Part shown: one piece after another, positions 1-9,007 of the stretch
How positions within the stretch are numbered: position 1 is the first letter of the stretch
How the letters are laid out: each line of letters starts with the position of its first letter
Source: Edwardsiella anguillarum
GTDB taxonomy: Bacteria > Pseudomonadota > Gammaproteobacteria > Enterobacterales > Enterobacteriaceae
Length of the DNA stretch: 64,000 bases
Reading direction: 5' to 3' (one strand)
Assembly: GCF_008801815.1 (NCBI RefSeq)
Contig: NZ_VZOX01000004.1
Position numbers and translations under genes: made by a program
The notes under the pieces: model-generated
Told to the model about the DNA's origin: nothing
Database searches by the model: none
The model's input: the letters and a program-made list of their open reading frames with translations, nothing else

Positions 1-1886
1 GTCAGGTTGATCGCGCCCAGCAGCATGGCAGGAACTGGATCAATGACGCTCTTCGGGACGCCCAGCTGTTGCCAGGTCGCACTGATCCTGTCCAGCCCCA
101 GCGCCATGCCCAAATTCACCGTCGGTACGTTGAGCGACTGCGCCAGCGCGGTCATCAGCATCACCTGTCCACGGTACTGACGATCGTAGTTTTTCGGCTC
201 CCAGTAGGTGCCGTTGGAGAGCTTGATCGACACCGGCTGATCCGTCAGCGGGGTATTTAGGCGATAGCTAGCCGGCTCGCTCAGCGCCGTCAGATAGGTC
301 GGCGGCTTGGCCAGCGAGCCGATCAGACGACGGGCGTCCATCGCGCGGTTAAAGCCGGCAAACTGGGTCTGCGCACCGCCCACCATCGCACGCACTTCGC
401 CGCTGAAGCGATCGACCACCACCATGGCCGCCTCCAGATCGTCTAAGTGGCGCGCCGCGCGCAGCGCCGGAATACCGGCCTCGACGGCTTTCTCCGCCGC
501 GTCCTGCGAGACAGGATCGAGGGTGGTAAAGATTTTCACCCCAGAGAGGTCCTGTACCTTATCGCCCAGCTTAGCCTGCAGCTCCTGGCGCACCAGCTGC
601 ATAAACGCAGGCTGCGGCGAGATGACGCCCCCCTTGGGCTGTACCCCGAGCGGGCGGGCGCTGAGCATGTTGTACAGATCCTGATCGATGATCTTCTGCT
701 CCAGCAACAGATGCAGCACCACATTGCGCCGCTCCAGCGCCAGCTTGGGATTACGCCACGGGTTATACAGCGATGCTCCCTTGACCATGCCCACCAGCAG
801 CGCCTGCTGATCCAGGCTCAGCTCTTCTACCGGACGGCCAAAGTAATACAGGCTGGCCAGCGGGAAACCGCGGATCTGATCGTTGCCGCTCTGTCCCAGG
901 TACACCTCGTTGAGGTACAGCTCCAGAATGCGATCCTTGCTGTAGCGGTAGTCAAGGATCAGCGCCATATAGGCTTCGTTAAGCTTGCGCCATAGGGAGC
1001 GCTCGTTGCTCAGGAACAGGTTTTTCACCAGCTGCTGAGTCAGGGTGCTTCCCCCCTGCACCGTACGCCCGGCCGTCAGGTTGGCCAGCAGCGCACGGCC
1101 AATGGAGTAGAAGCTGATGCCGTCGTGCTGATAGAAGTGGCGATCCTCCGTCGCCATCAGGGTATCCACCAGCAGCGTCGGGAAGCCGCTGCGCGGCACA
1201 AACAGACGCTGCTCGCCGTTGGGCGACTGCAGCATCGTGATCAGCCGGGGATCGAGACGGAAAAAGCCAAACTGGCGCTTATTCTCCAGATTGACAATCT
1301 CGTTCAGGCCATCCGCATCAAACACCAGGCGAGCGTGGATCTGCCCCTCTTTTCCATCAGGAAAATCAAAGGGGCGGCGCAGCATATCGATACTGCTGCC
1401 CGAGACGGTAAACTCGCCGGGACGGGTGATACGACTCACCTCGCGGTACTGCATGCCCTCCAGCAGATTGACCATCTCTTTCTTGCTGTAGTTCATCCCC
1501 GGCTCAAGGCTGACCATCCGACCATACACGGCGGCCGGCAGCTGCCAGACCTTACCGTCGATACGACTGCGGATCTGCTGATCGAGATAGACCCCATAGG
1601 CGCCAATGACGACCAGCGCGACCAGCGCCAGACGAAACAGCAGCCACAGCACGCGGCGCCGACGGGAACGTTTTACCTGTTTGCGCGCCACATCACCCTC
1701 ATCATCGTCATCATCATATCCACCATCATCACTCTCCCCACGCGCCTGGTCATCCTCGTCGTAGTCATCCTCGTCGTAGTCATCCTCGTCGTAACGACGG
1801 CGACGGCGCGCAGGCTCTCCGCGTGGCGGCTGCGCCGCCCGTTTTTTACCTTTACGCCCGATTGGCTGGCGATCGTCCCCAGACAT
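1..1886 (-). CDS. mrcB: Penicillin-binding protein 1B, bifunctional transglycosylase/transpeptidase (3' end outside window)
   Basis: This is a class A PBP that polymerises lipid II into glycan strands and cross-links them at the inner membrane. The 628 visible codons show, in order: a short cytoplasmic tail rich in Arg/Lys and Asp/Glu, one membrane anchor near residues 79-100, a UB2H-like segment, a GT51 glycosyltransferase domain with the TEDRHF motif (catalytic Glu247), and the start of the transpeptidase domain with the GSLAKP motif (catalytic Ser524) and an SLN motif. The last 200 or so residues, including the KTG motif, lie beyond base 1. The acidic tail (about residues 33-47) is encoded by a 15-bp tandem repeat. 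The ATG at 1886 gives the same N-terminal pattern as E. coli PBP1b. It is cut by the window edge, not broken. Confidence 0.97.
   Translation of the reverse strand, partial: MSGDDRQPIGRKGKKRAAQPPRGEPARRRRRYDEDDYDEDDYDEDDQARGESDDGGYDDDDDEGDVARKQVKRSRRRRVLWLLFRLALVALVVIGAYGVYLDQQIRSRIDGKVWQLPAAVYGRMVSLEPGMNYSKKEMVNLLEGMQYREVSRITRPGEFTVSGSSIDMLRRPFDFPDGKEGQIHARLVFDADGLNEIVNLENKRQFGFFRLDPRLITMLQSPNGEQRLFVPRSGFPTLLVDTLMATEDRHFYQHDGISFYSIGRALLANLTAGRTVQGGSTLTQQLVKNLFLSNERSLWRKLNEAYMALILDYRYSKDRILELYLNEVYLGQSGNDQIRGFPLASLYYFGRPVEELSLDQQALLVGMVKGASLYNPWRNPKLALERRNVVLHLLLEQKIIDQDLYNMLSARPLGVQPKGGVISPQPAFMQLVRQELQAKLGDKVQDLSGVKIFTTLDPVSQDAAEKAVEAGIPALRAARHLDDLEAAMVVVDRFSGEVRAMVGGAQTQFAGFNRAMDARRLIGSLAKPPTYLTALSEPASYRLNTPLTDQPVSIKLSNGTYWEPKNYDRQYRGQVMLMTALAQSLNVPTVNLGMALGLDRISATWQQLGVPKSVIDPVPAMLLGAINL
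1749..1793. repeat. 15-bp tandem repeat, three copies, inside mrcB
   Basis: Three exact head-to-tail copies of GTCATCCTCGTCGTA lie at 1749-1763, 1764-1778 and 1779-1793. On the minus strand each encodes a YDEDD-type acidic block of the cytoplasmic tail of PBP1b. The repeat is in frame, so copy-number change would lengthen or shorten the tail without a frameshift. Confidence 0.9.
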
Positions 1887-1972
1887 ATCCTGTTTCTCCG
1901 GCTGTAATACGGCCTAAGCCGCCTAATATGCGCCTGTGTCCCCCGCAAATAACAGGGGGAACGCTCTGAAAA

Positions 1973-4408
1973 TTAATGTCGCTTGGTGCGCCGGGTCGGC
2001 TGCGCGTTGGCCGGATCGTCCGGCCAGACGTGCTTGGGATAGCGCCCCTTCATCTCTTTCTGTACTTCACGATAGGCGCCCTGCCAGAATCCCGCCAGAT
2101 CGCGGGTGATCTGCAGCGGCCGCTGCGCCGGAGACAACAGCTCCAGCACCAGCGCGACGCGCCCCTGCGCGATACGCGGACTCTCCCGCTCACCGAACAT
2201 CTCCTGCAGACGCACCGCCAGCGTCGGCGGCTTATCGCTAAAATAGCGAATCGCTAGACGCGATCCGGTCGGCACAGTGTAATGAGTCGGCAGCTCACTA
2301 TCCAGCCGCTGACGCGTGTTCCAGTCGAGCAGTCGCAGCAGCGCCCCGGCCAGATCGATCTGACGCAGCCCCCGCAGATCGCGGACGCCGTACAGCGCGG
2401 GCAGCAGCCACTGCTCCAGCGATGCCAGCAAGCTCTCATCATCCACCGCCGGCCAGGCATGCTCGGGCAGCCAGCGCTGGGCACAGATCAAACGCAGGCG
2501 CAGCTGCGTCGCCGCCTCGTCCCACCCCAGCGCGGCCACTCCCTGCGTACGCACCCATTCCAACAGCGCCTGCGCCAGCGTCGCCTCATCGGGACGGGCC
2601 AGCGGCTGCGCACGCAGCACCAGGCGCCCCAACTGGACGCGGCGCCAGGCGCGCAGGGTTCCTTTGGCCTCATCCCACTCAACGCCGGTGCCTTCGCTGA
2701 CCAGGTGCGGCAGCTGGGCCGCCAGCGATGCCAGATCGCAGGGCAGCGCCAGCAGAATCCGCGGCTCGCCGCCGGAGGCCCCCTGCAGCAGCGAGGCGGC
2801 GATCAGCCCCGCCATCCGCCCCAACGCATCGTCCGCCTCCAGCGCCGCACCCAGTCCGTTGGCCAGAAGATAGCGCCCATCCTGCCCGCGCGCGGCGGCG
2901 ATCCGGTCGGGATAGGCATGCGCCAGCCACAGCGGCGCCTGCGCCAGATCGGCCTCCGCCCGCCGCCCTCCCACACGCTTAACCAGCTGCGCCGCCCGCT
3001 GACGCCAGTGTGACTGAGGATGGTAGAGCGCCTGGCGCATATCGGCGCTCCCCTGACGCGGCGGCTCCTCGACAATCGCCGCCAGCAGGGCGGCACAGGC
3101 CAACGCGGCATCGCCGGCGTCGCGGGCGGCGCACAGCATCGCCGCCAGGCGCGGATCGCTGCCCGTGCGGGCCATCTCCCGCCCCAGCGCACTCAGTCCC
3201 CCCTGCGGATCCAGCGCATCCAGCTGCTGCAACAGGCGCTGTGCCGCGCCCAGCGCCGCGGCCGGCGGCGCGTCAAGCCACGTCAGCTGCTGCGCATCCC
3301 GACAGCCCCAACTGAGCAAATCCAGCCACAGCGCGCTCAGATCGCTGCGCAGGATTTCGGCCTGGGCATAGTCGCTGGCCCGCTCGGCCTGCTCAGCCGA
3401 TACCAGATGCCAGCAAATCCCCTCGCTCAGACGCCCGGCGCGCCCGGCGCGCTGGGTCATCGACGCCTGGCTCGCCCGCTGGGTCACCAGCCGCGTCAAC
3501 CCGCTGCGCACGTCAAACTGGCTGACGCGCTCCAGCGCGCTGTCGACCACCAGACGAATGCCATCGATAGTGAGGCTGGTTTCCGCAATATTGGTCGCCA
3601 GCACCACTTTGCGCCGCCCCGCCGGCGCAGGCGCGATGGCCTGCTGCTGCTCGGCCAGCGACAGCGCCCCGTATAAGGGACAGATGTCGGTATCCTCGGC
3701 GACGCACTCCTCCAGCAGCGCCGCGCAGCGGCGGATCTCGCCCACCCCGGGTAAAAACAGCAGCAGCGAGCCGCTCTCCCGGTTCATCAGGCTCAGCACC
3801 GCGGCGGCCGCCGCCTGCTCAATGCGTTCATGGGGGGAAACGGGATGATAGTGACGCGCCACCGGATAGCTGCGCCCCGCAGAGACGATGGTCGGCGCAT
3901 CCGGCAACAGCGTCCCCAGGCGGGCATCGTCGAGGGTCGCCGACATAATCAGCAGCCGCAGATCGTCGCGCAGCCCGGCCTGTACATCCAAAAGCAGCGC
4001 CAGCGCCAGATCCGCCTGCAGGCTACGCTCATGAAACTCATCGAGGATCACCAGCGCCACCCCTTCCAGCATCGGATCGCGCTGCAGCATGCGGGTCAAA
4101 ACCCCCTCCGTCACGACCTCCAGACGGGTATTTTTACCGACCCGATGCTCTCCGCGCATCCGGTAGCCAACCGTCTCGCCCAGCGGCTCGCCCAACTGCT
4201 GCGCCAGCCGGTTGGCCACCGTCCGCGCAGCCAAACGCCGCGGCTCCAGCATCACGATACGCCCATTCAGGCAGGGAGACTGCAGCAGCTGCAGCGGCAG
4301 CCAGGTGGATTTTCCCGCCCCAGTCGGGGCGTTAAGCAGCACCCGGGAGGCAGACTGCAGGGCGGCAAGCAGATCGGGCAGCACCGCGGCAACGGGTAAT
4401 AAGGACAC
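1973..4408 (-). CDS. hrpB: ATP-dependent helicase HrpB
   Basis: DEAH-box (DExH) helicase of superfamily 2. Its physiological role in enterobacteria is poorly defined, though it is related to RNA helicases. Visible motifs are Walker A (PTGAGKST), DEFH box, SAT, and motif VI (QRAGRAGR), followed by HA2 and the HrpB-specific C-terminal domain with the conserved PKHVWPDDPAN tail. I place the start at the GTG at 4408: a GGAG lies 6 bases upstream, and this gives 811 residues beginning like E. coli HrpB (about 809). The frame stays open upstream to an ATG at 4498, but those 30 residues do not look conserved. It is transcribed away from thpR; the two genes are divergent. Confidence 0.95.
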   Translation of the reverse strand: MSLLPVAAVLPDLLAALQSASRVLLNAPTGAGKSTWLPLQLLQSPCLNGRIVMLEPRRLAARTVANRLAQQLGEPLGETVGYRMRGEHRVGKNTRLEVVTEGVLTRMLQRDPMLEGVALVILDEFHERSLQADLALALLLDVQAGLRDDLRLLIMSATLDDARLGTLLPDAPTIVSAGRSYPVARHYHPVSPHERIEQAAAAAVLSLMNRESGSLLLFLPGVGEIRRCAALLEECVAEDTDICPLYGALSLAEQQQAIAPAPAGRRKVVLATNIAETSLTIDGIRLVVDSALERVSQFDVRSGLTRLVTQRASQASMTQRAGRAGRLSEGICWHLVSAEQAERASDYAQAEILRSDLSALWLDLLSWGCRDAQQLTWLDAPPAAALGAAQRLLQQLDALDPQGGLSALGREMARTGSDPRLAAMLCAARDAGDAALACAALLAAIVEEPPRQGSADMRQALYHPQSHWRQRAAQLVKRVGGRRAEADLAQAPLWLAHAYPDRIAAARGQDGRYLLANGLGAALEADDALGRMAGLIAASLLQGASGGEPRILLALPCDLASLAAQLPHLVSEGTGVEWDEAKGTLRAWRRVQLGRLVLRAQPLARPDEATLAQALLEWVRTQGVAALGWDEAATQLRLRLICAQRWLPEHAWPAVDDESLLASLEQWLLPALYGVRDLRGLRQIDLAGALLRLLDWNTRQRLDSELPTHYTVPTGSRLAIRYFSDKPPTLAVRLQEMFGERESPRIAQGRVALVLELLSPAQRPLQITRDLAGFWQGAYREVQKEMKGRYPKHVWPDDPANAQPTRRTKRH

Positions 4409-4526
4409 TGTAGACTCCACTCTCTTTCGCGACGGGGTAAACGGCGCCGATGCCATTCGCCCCAGCGTATTAACAATTTCTGCCGCGCATTGTAGCATCG
4501 GGCGATGCGCTTAACGGGAAACCACC

Positions 4527-5057
4527 ATGCAGCAACGCCTTTTTTTTGCCATTCCGCTACCGCCGCCGCTGCAGCAAACGCTGATCCAGTGGCGAGCCGA
4601 GCACTTCTCTTCCCAGGCGGGACGACCGATCGCCGCCACCAACCTGCATCTGACGCTGGCTTTTCTTGGCGACGTCGGCAGCGCACAGCAGCAGCGTCTG
4701 CAGACGCTAGCCGGGCGTATCCATCAGGCGCCCTTTAGCCTGACGCTAGATGACGCCGGCCAGTGGCCACGCCCCGGCGTGGTCTGGCTGGGTATGCGAC
4801 GGGCGCCGCGCGGGCTGATCCAGCTGGCAGATCTGCTCCGCTCACAGGCGGCGCGCAGCGGCTGCTACCAGAGCCCGCACCCCTTTCATCCCCATGTTAC
4901 GCTGCTGCGCCACGCCTATCAGGCGATCGCGATCCCCGCGGCGACCTTTCGTTGGACGTTCGACGTCACCCATTTTTCCCTGTTCAGCTCGCAGCAGGCT
5001 CAGGGACGCACCCGCTATCAACCGCTGGCCAGCTGGCCCCTGCGGCGCGATGACTAA
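4527..5057 (+). CDS. thpR: RNA 2',3'-cyclic phosphodiesterase (2H family)
   Basis: Small 2H phosphoesterase (older name ligT) that opens 2',3'-cyclic phosphates on RNA and shows 2'-5' RNA ligase activity in vitro. The two HxTx catalytic motifs are visible: HLTL near residue 40 and HVTL near residue 128. The length of 176 residues equals the E. coli protein. The ATG at 4527 matches the family N-terminus (MQQRLFFAIPLP). sfsA follows 17 bases downstream on the same strand, so the two are probably cotranscribed, as in E. coli. Confidence 0.95.
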   Translation: MQQRLFFAIPLPPPLQQTLIQWRAEHFSSQAGRPIAATNLHLTLAFLGDVGSAQQQRLQTLAGRIHQAPFSLTLDDAGQWPRPGVVWLGMRRAPRGLIQLADLLRSQAARSGCYQSPHPFHPHVTLLRHAYQAIAIPAATFRWTFDVTHFSLFSSQQAQGRTRYQPLASWPLRRDD

Positions 5058-5074
5058 CCCACAGGAGCCCCACC

Positions 5075-5779
5075 ATGCAGTTCACCCCTCCCCTACAGAG
5101 CGCCATCCTGATCAAGCGCTATAAACGTTTTCTGGCCGACGTACGCCGTCCCGACGGCCAGATCATCACCCTGCACTGCGCCAATACCGGCGCGATGACC
5201 GGCTGCGCCACGCCGGGCGATACGGTGTGGTACTCCACCTCGGACAACCCTAAGCGCAAATATCCGTCAAGCTGGGAGCTCACCCATACCCAGGCCGGAG
5301 ACTGGATCTGCGTCAATACCCTGCGCGCCAACGCGCTGGTGCATGAGGCGATTGCACAGCAGCGGATCGGCGAAGTATCCGGTTACACTAAAATACGCAG
5401 CGAAGTGCGCTATGGGGCAGAAAATAGCCGCATCGACTTGTTATTACAGGCAGAAGATCGCCCCGACTGCTATATTGAGGTGAAGTCAGTCACGCTGCTG
5501 CAGGCGGCGTGCGGATACTTCCCCGATGCGGTCACCGAGCGGGGGCAAAAGCATCTGCGCGAGCTGCAGCATCAGGTGCAAAGCGGTGTGCGGGCGGTGC
5601 TGTTTTTCGCCGTGCTGCACAGCGGGATTACGCATGTGCGGGCGGCCCGCCACATCGATCCCCGCTATGCGCAACTATTGGCCCAGGCGAGCGATCTCGG
5701 GGTGGAGATTCTCTGCTACGGCGCGCAGGTAGGCCCCGCCGGCATCCGGCTCACGCAGCCGCTGCCGGTGACGGTTTAG
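5075..5779 (+). CDS. sfsA: Sugar fermentation stimulation protein SfsA
   Basis: DNA-binding protein of the SfsA family, first noted because extra copies restore maltose fermentation in E. coli mutants; its biochemical role is still unclear. The 234 residues equal the E. coli length. Family hallmarks are visible: the N-terminal LQSAILIKRYKRFLADV block, the NTGAMTG motif, and the central YIEVKSVT and FPDAVTERGQKHL motifs (PD-(D/E)XK-like core). A GGAG precedes the ATG by 7 bases. It lies between thpR and dksA, as in E. coli. Confidence 0.96.
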   Translation: MQFTPPLQSAILIKRYKRFLADVRRPDGQIITLHCANTGAMTGCATPGDTVWYSTSDNPKRKYPSSWELTHTQAGDWICVNTLRANALVHEAIAQQRIGEVSGYTKIRSEVRYGAENSRIDLLLQAEDRPDCYIEVKSVTLLQAACGYFPDAVTERGQKHLRELQHQVQSGVRAVLFFAVLHSGITHVRAARHIDPRYAQLLAQASDLGVEILCYGAQVGPAGIRLTQPLPVTV

Positions 5780-5974
5780 GCGCGCCGCGCGGCGGTAAAT
5801 CGTCGGCAATATGCGGTGGGAAAGGATGAAACACGGCTAAATACGCCGCCCTTCACACCCTTGTCAAGCCGTAGACAGGAATAATTGCCAACCTCTACCG
5901 CATCTGTTATTTATAGCGGCCTGATTTTTTCCCCCATTTGGGGATCGCTAATGCGTGTTATTAGGAGAAGCAGC

Positions 5975-6430
5975 ATGCAAGAAGGGCAAAACCGTAAACC
6001 GTCGTCCTTGAGCATTCTCGCCATTGCTGGGGTGGAGCCATATCAAGAAAAGCCGGGCGAGGAGTACATGAACGACGCCCAGCTGGCGCACTTTAAGCGA
6101 ATTCTTGAGGCATGGCGTAACCAGCTCAGGGATGAAGTGGATCGTACCGTATCCCATATGCAGGAAGAGGCTGCCAACTTCCCGGATCCCGCCGACCGCG
6201 CGACCCAGGAAGAAGAGTTCAGCCTGGAGCTGCGTAACCGCGATCGCGAGCGCAAGCTGATCAAAAAAATCGAGAAAACGCTGCAGAAAATCGAAGATGA
6301 TGACTTCGGTTTCTGCGAATCCTGCGGCGTTGAGATCGGTATCCGCCGTCTGGAAGCCCGCCCGACCGCCGATCTGTGCATCGATTGTAAGACCCTGGCC
6401 GAAATCCGCGAAAAGCAGATGGCAGGCTAA
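5975..6430 (+). CDS. dksA: RNA polymerase-binding transcription factor DksA
   Basis: DksA enters the secondary channel of RNA polymerase and, with ppGpp, controls stable-RNA and amino-acid promoters. The 151 residues equal E. coli DksA and are nearly identical to it. The acidic coiled-coil tip (DPADRA) and the four-cysteine zinc finger (CESC ... CIDC) are intact. The ATG at 5975 is preceded by AGGAG at 5963-5967. The frame stays open upstream, but that stretch is not conserved. The 195 bases upstream, back to sfsA, should hold the promoter. gluQ follows after a terminator-like hairpin, the arrangement known from other enterics. Confidence 0.98.
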   Translation: MQEGQNRKPSSLSILAIAGVEPYQEKPGEEYMNDAQLAHFKRILEAWRNQLRDEVDRTVSHMQEEAANFPDPADRATQEEEFSLELRNRDRERKLIKKIEKTLQKIEDDDFGFCESCGVEIGIRRLEARPTADLCIDCKTLAEIREKQMAG

Positions 6431-6443
6431 AGCCCTAACGGGG

Positions 6444-6465
6444 GGGGCCCGCATCTCCGGGCCCC
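6444..6465 (+). terminator. Hairpin between dksA and gluQ
   Basis: Stem GGGGCCCG (6444-6451) pairs with CGGGCCCC (6458-6465) across a 6-base loop, 14 bases after the dksA stop, followed by a weak T-rich run. In Shigella a terminator between dksA and gluQ is reported to reduce readthrough into gluQ, and this hairpin is in the same place. Confidence 0.65.
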
Positions 6466-6558
6466 GTTTCCTTGGTACGCTGCCGGCCAGCGGACACCGG
6501 CGGGCGGCGTGCGCACCCACGATCCGGAGCGTTTCCGGCGTAAACGTCGCTGTTAATC

Positions 6559-7485
6559 ATGTCATATTCCCTGCCCACTCCCCCGGAGTACGTCGGCCGC
6601 TTTGCGCCCTCCCCCTCCGGCGATCTGCACTTTGGTTCCCTGATTGCCGCCCTCGGCAGCTATCTGCGCGCGCGCGCCTGCGGCGGCCGCTGGCTGGTCC
6701 GGATTGAAGATATCGATCCGCCGCGCGAAGTCCCCGGCGCCGCCGACCGTATCCTGCGCGCCCTGGATCACTATGGCCTACGCTGGGATGGCCCGGTGCT
6801 ATACCAGTCGCAGCGCCATGAGGCCTATCGCGCCATCCTGGATCAGCTGCACCGCCAGGGGCTGGCCTACTACTGCACCTGTACCCGCCAACGCATTCAC
6901 GCGCTAGGAGGATTGTATGACGGGCACTGCCGCGATCTGGGGCAAGGGGCGTCCGGTGCGGCGCTGCGCCTGCGCCAGATCCAACCGGTATACGGCTTTC
7001 ACGATCGCCTGCACGGCTGGCTCGACGCCGATGCGGCGCTGGCGCGCGAGGATTTTATCATCCACCGTAGAGATGGCCTGTTTGCCTATAATCTGGCGGT
7101 GGTGGCGGACGATCACTTCCAGGGGGTCAATGAAATCGTCCGCGGCGCCGATCTGATCGCGCCGACGGTGCGTCAGATAGCGCTGTATCGCCAGCTGGGG
7201 TGGCAGGCGCCGGCCTATCTACACCTGCCGCTGGCGCTCAACGACGACGGCAACAAGCTCTCCAAGCAGAATCATGCCCAGCCGATACCGCTCGGCGATC
7301 CGCGCCCGCTGCTGCTACAGGCGCTGACGTTTCTGGGGCAGACGCCCGACGCGGCGCTGCGCGATCTGAGCACGGAGGCGCTGTTAACCCAGGCGGTAGC
7401 CCACTGGCGACTGGAAAAAGTGCCGCTTCAGGTCACTCAGCCGACAACGATTCCGTCTGCACCATTCTCAAATTCCCCTGCGTGA
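6559..7485 (+). CDS. gluQ: Glutamyl-Q tRNA(Asp) synthetase
   Basis: Truncated glutamyl-tRNA synthetase paralogue that attaches glutamate to queuosine in the anticodon of tRNA(Asp). The 308 residues contain only the catalytic half. Visible features are the class I signature (GRFAPSPSGDLHFGSL, HIGH equivalent), a zinc site (CTC ... YDGHC) near residues 107-127, and a KLSKQ loop in place of KMSKS. There is no anticodon-binding domain, as expected for this family. It lies downstream of dksA, past the hairpin at 6444-6465. Confidence 0.96.
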   Translation: MSYSLPTPPEYVGRFAPSPSGDLHFGSLIAALGSYLRARACGGRWLVRIEDIDPPREVPGAADRILRALDHYGLRWDGPVLYQSQRHEAYRAILDQLHRQGLAYYCTCTRQRIHALGGLYDGHCRDLGQGASGAALRLRQIQPVYGFHDRLHGWLDADAALAREDFIIHRRDGLFAYNLAVVADDHFQGVNEIVRGADLIAPTVRQIALYRQLGWQAPAYLHLPLALNDDGNKLSKQNHAQPIPLGDPRPLLLQALTFLGQTPDAALRDLSTEALLTQAVAHWRLEKVPLQVTQPTTIPSAPFSNSPA

Positions 7486-7603
7486 GCTATGATTAGCCGC
7501 TTATTTTTCTGCACACCATGCCCCATCGGCCTCAGCGCGCCCACGTTGGCGCGATCGCCTGAGCGATGACGGAGCTATTTACCAGACACTATCGAGGTGT
7601 ACC

Positions 7604-9007
7604 ATTTTTACCCGAGTCGCCAACTTTTGCCGTAGAGTGCTAAATCGCGAGACGGACAGCGTACCGGAGCAGGAGTCCGCCCATCTGAGCGTAGTCCCGC
7701 GTGATCAGCATACAATCTCGCGCCAGCAAATCAGCGAAAATGCGCTGAAGGTTCTGTACCGTCTGAATAAATCAGGCTATGAAGCCTATCTGGTCGGCGG
7801 CGGCGTCCGCGATCTGCTGCTGGGCAAACGCCCGAAAGATTTCGACGTGACCACCAACGCCACGCCGGAGCAGGTGCGTAAGCTGTTCCGCAACTGCCGC
7901 CTGGTCGGGCGCCGTTTTCGTCTGGCGCACGTCATGTTCGGACCGGAGATCATTGAGGTTGCGACCTTCCGCGGCCACCACGAGCATGCCGATGAAGGCA
8001 AGAATATTGCCCAGCAGGGCAAAAATGGCATGCTGCTGCGCGACAACGTCTACGGCAATATTGAAGAAGACGCCCAGCGGCGTGACTTTACCATTAACAG
8101 CCTCTATTACAGCGTGGCCGACTTCAGCGTCCGTGACTATACCGGCGGCCTGAACGATCTGCGCGCCGGGCAAATTCGCCTGATCGGCGATCCCGAGACT
8201 CGCTACCGGGAGGATCCGGTGCGCATGCTGCGGGCGGTGCGTTTCGCCGCCAAGCTGCAGATGTCCATCAGCCCGGAGACGGCGGCGCCCATCGCCCATC
8301 TGGCATCGCTGCTGCGCGATATCCCCGCCGCACGCCTGTTTGAAGAGGCGCTGAAGCTGCTGCAGGCGGGCTATGGCTATGAAACCTATCAGAAGCTGCG
8401 CGAATACCATCTGTTCCAACCGCTGTTCCCGGTGATCTGCCGCCACTTTACCCCCAACGGCGATAGCCCGATGGAGAAGATTCTGGCGCAGGTGCTGAAG
8501 AACACCGATCACCGAATTCAGAACGATATGCGGGTCAACCCAGCGTTTCTGTTTGCCGCTATGCTGTGGTATCCGCTGATCGAGCTGGCGCAAAAGCTTA
8601 CCCAAGAGGGGGGGCTGACCTATCACGATGCGTTCGCCCTGGCGATGAACGATATCCTGGATGAGCAGTGCCGCTCTCTGGCGATTCCCAAGCGCATCAC
8701 CGCCCTGATCCGCGATATCTGGACGCTGCAGCTGCGCCTGTCGCGCCGCCAGGGTAAGCGCGCCCACAAACTGCTGGAGCAGCCTAAGTTCCGCGCCGCT
8801 TACGATCTGCTGGCGCTGCGCGCCGAGGCCGAACACAGCGCCGAGCTGCAGCGTCTGGCGGACTGGTGGGGCTCCTTCCAGACCGCCAGCGTCTCCCAGC
8901 AAAAGGCTATGGTCAACACCCTGGACGACGATGGCGACGGTAACGCCGCCCGCCGCCGTCGCAGACCGCGCCGCAGAACGCCGCGCCGCGAAGGCAGCGG
9001 TGCATGA
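7604..9007 (+). CDS. pcnB: Poly(A) polymerase I, apparent ATT start codon
   Basis: Adds poly(A) tails to RNA 3' ends and so promotes decay; in E. coli it also controls ColE1 plasmid copy number through RNA I. The nucleotidyltransferase core is clear (LVGGGVRDLLLGK, then the DFD metal motif), followed by the RNA-binding domains and an Arg-rich tail. No ATG or GTG fits the conserved N-terminus. Reading from ATT at 7604 gives I/M-FTRVANFCRRVL, matching the E. coli N-terminus, with GAGGTG 4 bases upstream. E. coli pcnB is known to start at AUU, so I choose this start (467 residues). A GTG at 7637 is the alternative. folK overlaps the stop by 4 bases. Confidence 0.95.
   Translation: MFTRVANFCRRVLNRETDSVPEQESAHLSVVPRDQHTISRQQISENALKVLYRLNKSGYEAYLVGGGVRDLLLGKRPKDFDVTTNATPEQVRKLFRNCRLVGRRFRLAHVMFGPEIIEVATFRGHHEHADEGKNIAQQGKNGMLLRDNVYGNIEEDAQRRDFTINSLYYSVADFSVRDYTGGLNDLRAGQIRLIGDPETRYREDPVRMLRAVRFAAKLQMSISPETAAPIAHLASLLRDIPAARLFEEALKLLQAGYGYETYQKLREYHLFQPLFPVICRHFTPNGDSPMEKILAQVLKNTDHRIQNDMRVNPAFLFAAMLWYPLIELAQKLTQEGGLTYHDAFALAMNDILDEQCRSLAIPKRITALIRDIWTLQLRLSRRQGKRAHKLLEQPKFRAAYDLLALRAEAEHSAELQRLADWWGSFQTASVSQQKAMVNTLDDDGDGNAARRRRRPRRRTPRREGSGA

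Noticed and set aside
1749..1793. Regular short repeats considered as a CRISPR array
   Set aside because: Copies are directly abutting with no spacers and encode protein in frame with mrcB.
1..1886. mrcB lacking its KTG motif considered as a truncated pseudogene
   Set aside because: The reading frame is intact to the window edge; the missing part is simply outside the window.
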